64,000 nucleotides of DNA from the NCBI GenBank assembly GCA_023375675.1, contig JALQBC010000020.1, positions 434,001 through 498,000 of the forward strand, in the 5' to 3' direction. Positions 60,686 to 64,000 of the stretch are shown piece by piece. The position numbers and the translations under genes were made by a program. A model generated the notes under the pieces. That model saw only the letters and a list, made by a program, of their open reading frames with translations, did no database searches and had not been told where the DNA came from. The stretch's first letter is position 1. Every line of letters starts with the position of its first letter. Source of the DNA: Cytospora piceicola. Taxonomy: Eukaryota > Ascomycota > Sordariomycetes > Diaporthales > Cytosporaceae.

Positions 60686-61243
60686 TCAATGTCTTTCCCT
60701 CCGGTGCCCATGATGCCGGTGCGAAGACGAGTGCCCATGCGAGGAATGCCCATGCCTGGTGCTGCTGGAATGATGCCGCGACGAACTGGGCTGTGAACTG
60801 TCCAGGGCGCGCTCCAGCTCCTGCACCCTCTGCCGGTAGTCTCGGACAATATCCCGGATGTGTCGTATGCGGTCGAACTCGACCTCGAGATCGTCCATCT
60901 GCGCCATGATCGAATGGTACCTCCGAATCTCCGCGTCTGCGTTGTCCACCAGGTTGCCGGCGGCGTCGTACATGGTCATGGTGACCATCTGGGTCTGCTG
61001 GGTCAGGTGGTCCAGCTGTTGGGAGATCTGCTGCATGAGCCGGTCGAAGTGGCGTCCCAGCTGAGCAAGAGAGCCGCTGTCCAGAAGCAAAAGGCCCTGC
61101 GAGGACGCACGGCTGGCCGCACGGGAAGAGTTTGAACCACCCGTCGCTTCCCTCTGCGCATGTTGGAGAACCGCGACCTCGTCGGTGGAAAGGCCCAGTT
61201 GGCTGACGGACACGGCTTGGGGCGCCTGTGACGAAGACGACAT
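60686..61243 (-). CDS. Small coiled-coil protein, BLOC-1 subunit Cnl1-like
   Basis: A single exon of 185 residues beginning at an ATG (61241-61243). Features: an N-terminal block LGLSTDEVAVLQHAQREA, a Ser/Arg linker, then LLLLDSGSLAQLGRHFDRLMQQISQQLDHLTQQTQ, and a predicted coiled coil DADAEIRRYHSIMAQMDDLEVEFDRIRHIRDIVRDYRQRVQELE split at ordinary heptad spacing. The last 35 residues are Ser/His/Arg-rich and probably disordered. The order (short helix, then SRASS...LLLLDS..LA.L..HFDRLM and a long helix) resembles fungal proteins annotated as BLOC-1 subunit Cnl1, which belong to an endosomal complex that recruits the Rab5 GAP Msb3. The match is from memory of the family pattern, so the name is tentative; the coding call is strong because the protein has sensible codon structure and the antisense frames do not. 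Confidence 0.78.
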   Translation of the reverse strand: MSSSSQAPQAVSVSQLGLSTDEVAVLQHAQREATGGSNSSRAASRASSQGLLLLDSGSLAQLGRHFDRLMQQISQQLDHLTQQTQMVTMTMYDAAGNLVDNADAEIRRYHSIMAQMDDLEVEFDRIRHIRDIVRDYRQRVQELERALDSSQPSSSRHHSSSTRHGHSSHGHSSSHRHHGHRRERH

Positions 61244-62624
61244 GGTGGTCGCAATCAGAGCGAAAGTCCAGGGGCGAAGCTGGGAGGTTGAGGGACCGGT
61301 GGTCTCCTGTGGAGCGAGTGGTGGTCAAGGTGCTGGCTGCTGCTGCTGCTGCAGCGTGGGGAATCCAGGCCTGCTGCTTTCGAATCTGCACGACGTGTCG
61401 CGGGGACCCGTTGTCAAAGTCCCTCCAGGGGACTGGAGCACGCAGGGCGGCACCTCAACCCCGTCAAGTCGCAATGCGACCGACTGATGGCTGGCTGCGA
61501 CTTGGAGGATGTGTAGAACAGCAACGGTTGCAGTACGACGGACTCGGGAGGGGGGGGGGGTTGAGGCAGGCGGTGACAAACCCTCGGTCGAATTGCGGGG
61601 TACGGGGGTACAACGGCGCCGAGGGGTCCCACAAGGGCAACAACGGCGATAACAACCTCGAGGGGAAGCGTTTGCGACAGCTTCGCGCACGGCGTCATTG
61701 TTTCGAAGGAGACGTGCTCATGGCAACGCTGCGTCCAGGAAGAGAGTGGTCTGTCAATGATAAAGAGAAGCTTGCGGATTGGATCCAGCGCTCTCGCAGG
61801 CAAGAAGCCCGTCGGTCGCGAGGCTGGCCGGCCGGTCGGGGATTACAACTAATGCGCCGCTTGTTGAGCCGGTCTGTAGAGATGATGCGATTGGCGAGAG
61901 TATATGTTAACGGAAGGAAAAGACAGGGGAAAGTTTTGGAAATCAAGAAGCCGACCTGTCGACCAGAGATAAGAAGAGGGGAGAAATAGAGCGCACCACG
62001 GACACGGTTCGGACTGAATTGTTGATGGTGGGCAGCCGGCCGAGATGGTGTATAGCAGAGCCAAGGTTGAGCTTGAAGCGGGTGAGAGAGACAAGAGGGC
62101 GCCCTCTTCTGTCCCAGCCGGATGGTGATACAGTACAAACAAGCAGGAGGAGTTGATGACGGTGGAGGCGTGCAAGCAGCAATTCTAGTCAAGTCGGCGG
62201 GATACAAGAGAGCTGTTGTTGGCCGGTAACATGAGCACCCGAGACAAGGTGGTTCTGATGGCACACAATGCGACACCTGGGCAACGGTGAGTTCAAGTCT
62301 CTGTCGGGCTCGCCTGTTACCACCGCTCAAGGTCAGTCAGTCTGGGTGGAGGTGCTTTGCAGCAATGTAATCTCAGCCTCAGCCTCAGGCTCTACCTCTG
62401 CCTCTGCCTCTGCCTCAGCCTCAGCATCAGCATCAGCGTCAGCCTCTTCTCCAGCCCCAATCGCAAGTAGAGAATTGAGACTAAAAGTGAGGTTGAGTAA
62501 GAGTGAAAGTGAAAGTGAGAGTGAGACTGGTTTGAGGAAGTGTGATGAGGTGACGGCCATGGGCTGTTGGTTCATCAGTAACAAATGCACGCATCAGCTG
62601 ATATAGTTGGTCTGCCATGTTGGC

Positions 62625-62720
62625 AAAAAGGAAGAAGGAAAAAGAAAAGAGAAGAAAAGAGAAGAAAAAAGAAGGAAAAGAAGGAAAGAAGAAGTAGAAG
62701 AAGAAGAAAAGGCAAAGAAA
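62625..62720. repeat. Long polypurine tract
   Basis: The plus strand is pure A/G for about 70 bases from 62625, then interrupted by single pyrimidines at about 62695 and 62713. Such tracts can form triplex DNA. No gene spans it. Confidence 0.8.
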
Positions 62721-63117
62721 GTGCACGGCTGTCGATGATGGAGAATCGCAACAGTAGCAGCAGTTGCAACGTGATAAAGTCGGTGAGCAGGACCCGTTCG
62801 CCATAACAAGATAGGTAGTATTGAGTAGTTAGTAGATAGGTAGATAGGTAAATACCCCCTTACTTGGTTAGATACCAGGTTGTTCTTGTTTGGTCCATCC
62901 TCGTCTGGGCTCGAAGTCCTCAAGTTCCCAAGTCTTGTGACATGAACAGGTGAAGCAGCTTATGCGGAGGTGCTGCGAACTGCTGGTTGGGATGTGAGTG
63001 ATACGGGCAGGGGTTGTTCCTGCCTGCTACTGCACACGGCGTTTCGCCCATGTGACCTGCCTTGACTTGACCTCCGAGGCCCTTGAAAGTACATGAGGTA
63101 GGTATGGTGTGTGTTGG

Positions 63118-63118
<1 letters not shown>

Positions 63119-63155
<37 letters not shown>
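63119..63155. repeat. GT dinucleotide microsatellite
   Basis: About 18 GT units in non-coding DNA; likely length-variable. Confidence 0.9.
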
Positions 63156-63156
<1 letters not shown>

Positions 63157-64000
63157 TTGCCCAGAAAGGGTAGGTACTGCCTGACCTGGTGTTCCCTCCG
63201 TTTCTAAAACCACACCGTTTGTTAGAGAAGCCTTTTCCCTCCTTCCACACACGGCGTCTCTTGAAACGCTCCCGCCCGCCTGCCCGCCCGAACGAATGCT
63301 GGGAAACGGGACATGATTGCTCTGTTGATTGCTGATTGCTGATTGCTGCTTGCTGATTGCTGCTGCTTCTGCTTCTGCTGCGAACCTGCACGGTGACCTG
63401 CAGATTATACTTACATACATTCCTACCTAGGCACACATACATACATATACAGAGCCTTGAATATATCACTGGCCCCAACCCCAGAAGGCTGGCTCGGCCT
63501 CAACACCATGAACGACTTTTACAAACCACCCGATAAATATCAAGTTCGTCATTCCCGGCTGATCGGGTGGGCCAACTGGGCGATATCACATCTACAACAC
63601 CACACAAGGTGCTCACATAACTCGTCAGTCTCCACGAGTTATCTCGGCAAGCAGATTGTGCAGGTACTTGTCCAGTCTTCTTCTTTTCTCTGGGACGCGC
63701 GCGTAAATGAGAGGAGGGGAGGAAGGGGGAAACGGGGGATATCATGAGGTCTTGTGGTCTCGAACACAAGCAGGGAAGTGAATCCTTCATTCTCCGTGAA
63801 GAAGGTGGTGGGGGGCGCCTCTCTGTTGAGACAGTCACGCTATCAGGCAATGTAACCACAAATCTCTCAACTTTCAGAAGCAATAATATTGTATCGAGGG
63901 ACCTGCAGATGACAGAAAGGACTGTTCCTTGCCCACAGTCAGCCCGCAGTTCTCTGACGAACACCACCACTAACACTGCAGAAAGCCACATATTTCCGCA

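Larger units (their letters stand above)
61244..64000. other. Right-edge region without a supported gene
   Basis: About 2.8 kb. Holds a hexamer-type array (GCCTCT/GCCTCA, about 62385-62445), a purine tract (62625-62720), and a GT microsatellite (63119-63155). Several ORFs, the longest 253 codons on the plus strand (61228-61989), have no recognisable domain. The first part probably carries the promoter of the Cnl1-like gene. Confidence 0.5.

Noticed and set aside
61228..61989. 253-codon plus-strand ORF
   Set aside because: Arg/Trp/Gly-rich sequence running out of the promoter side of the Cnl1-like gene; no domain and no splice support.

Overview
The window is nuclear DNA of a filamentous ascomycete, most likely a Sordariomycete. 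Genes are well spaced, GC-rich and split by few short introns (mostly about 50-140 nt) with GTRAGT-type donors and CTRAC-like branch points. Several proteins have the layout seen in Neurospora, Fusarium or Magnaporthe relatives, for example a fused ARG5,6/arg-6 enzyme, a NIMA kinase, a dispersed mitochondrial uS14m gene and a GPI2 with a long serine-rich insert. I cannot name the species. No prokaryotic features (operons, CRISPR, insertion sequences) are present.

I support 17 protein-coding loci. From left to right: a cut-off putative membrane protein (minus, runs off the left edge); a mitochondrial Mgr3-like TPR protein (plus); an Arb2-domain protein (minus); mitochondrial ribosomal protein uS14m (minus); the arginine-biosynthetic arg-6 precursor (minus); a synaptobrevin v-SNARE (minus); a cytochrome P450 (minus); an annexin with a long RS-rich leader (minus); an unknown single-pass membrane protein with an Ala/Gln-rich stalk (minus); GPI2 (plus); choline kinase (minus); SCO1 (minus); an Spp1/CXXC1-like PHD protein of the COMPASS type (plus); a two-finger C2H2 factor of the MtfA/CSP-1 kind (minus); NIMA kinase (minus); a Btb3/ABTB1-like ankyrin-BTB protein (plus); and a small coiled-coil protein resembling BLOC-1 subunit Cnl1 (minus). 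Exon-intron structures were worked out by hand from splice signals, reading phase and protein continuity; in every multi-exon model the phases close without a frameshift. For the left-edge locus only its first exon is visible.

The genes are mostly unrelated housekeeping functions: mitochondria (Mgr3-like, uS14m, SCO1, arg-6), membrane and lipid (choline kinase, GPI2, SNARE, annexin) and cell cycle or chromatin (NIMA, Spp1-like). Two head-to-head pairs share short promoters: SCO1/Spp1-like, with a palindromic CCAAT box, and NIMA/Btb3-like, with repeated ATCGATAAAGC words. The arg-6 promoter carries three TGACTC words, as expected for cross-pathway (CPC-1/Gcn4) control.

The gene-free DNA is substantial. 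About 12.5 kb lies between the C2H2 factor and NIMA with no gene I can support; it holds microsatellites, an inverted repeat that may be a small transposon relic, and a long fold-back. A palindrome built on ACTTAAGT flanked by TACCTA/TAGGTA words recurs in intergenic DNA throughout the window.
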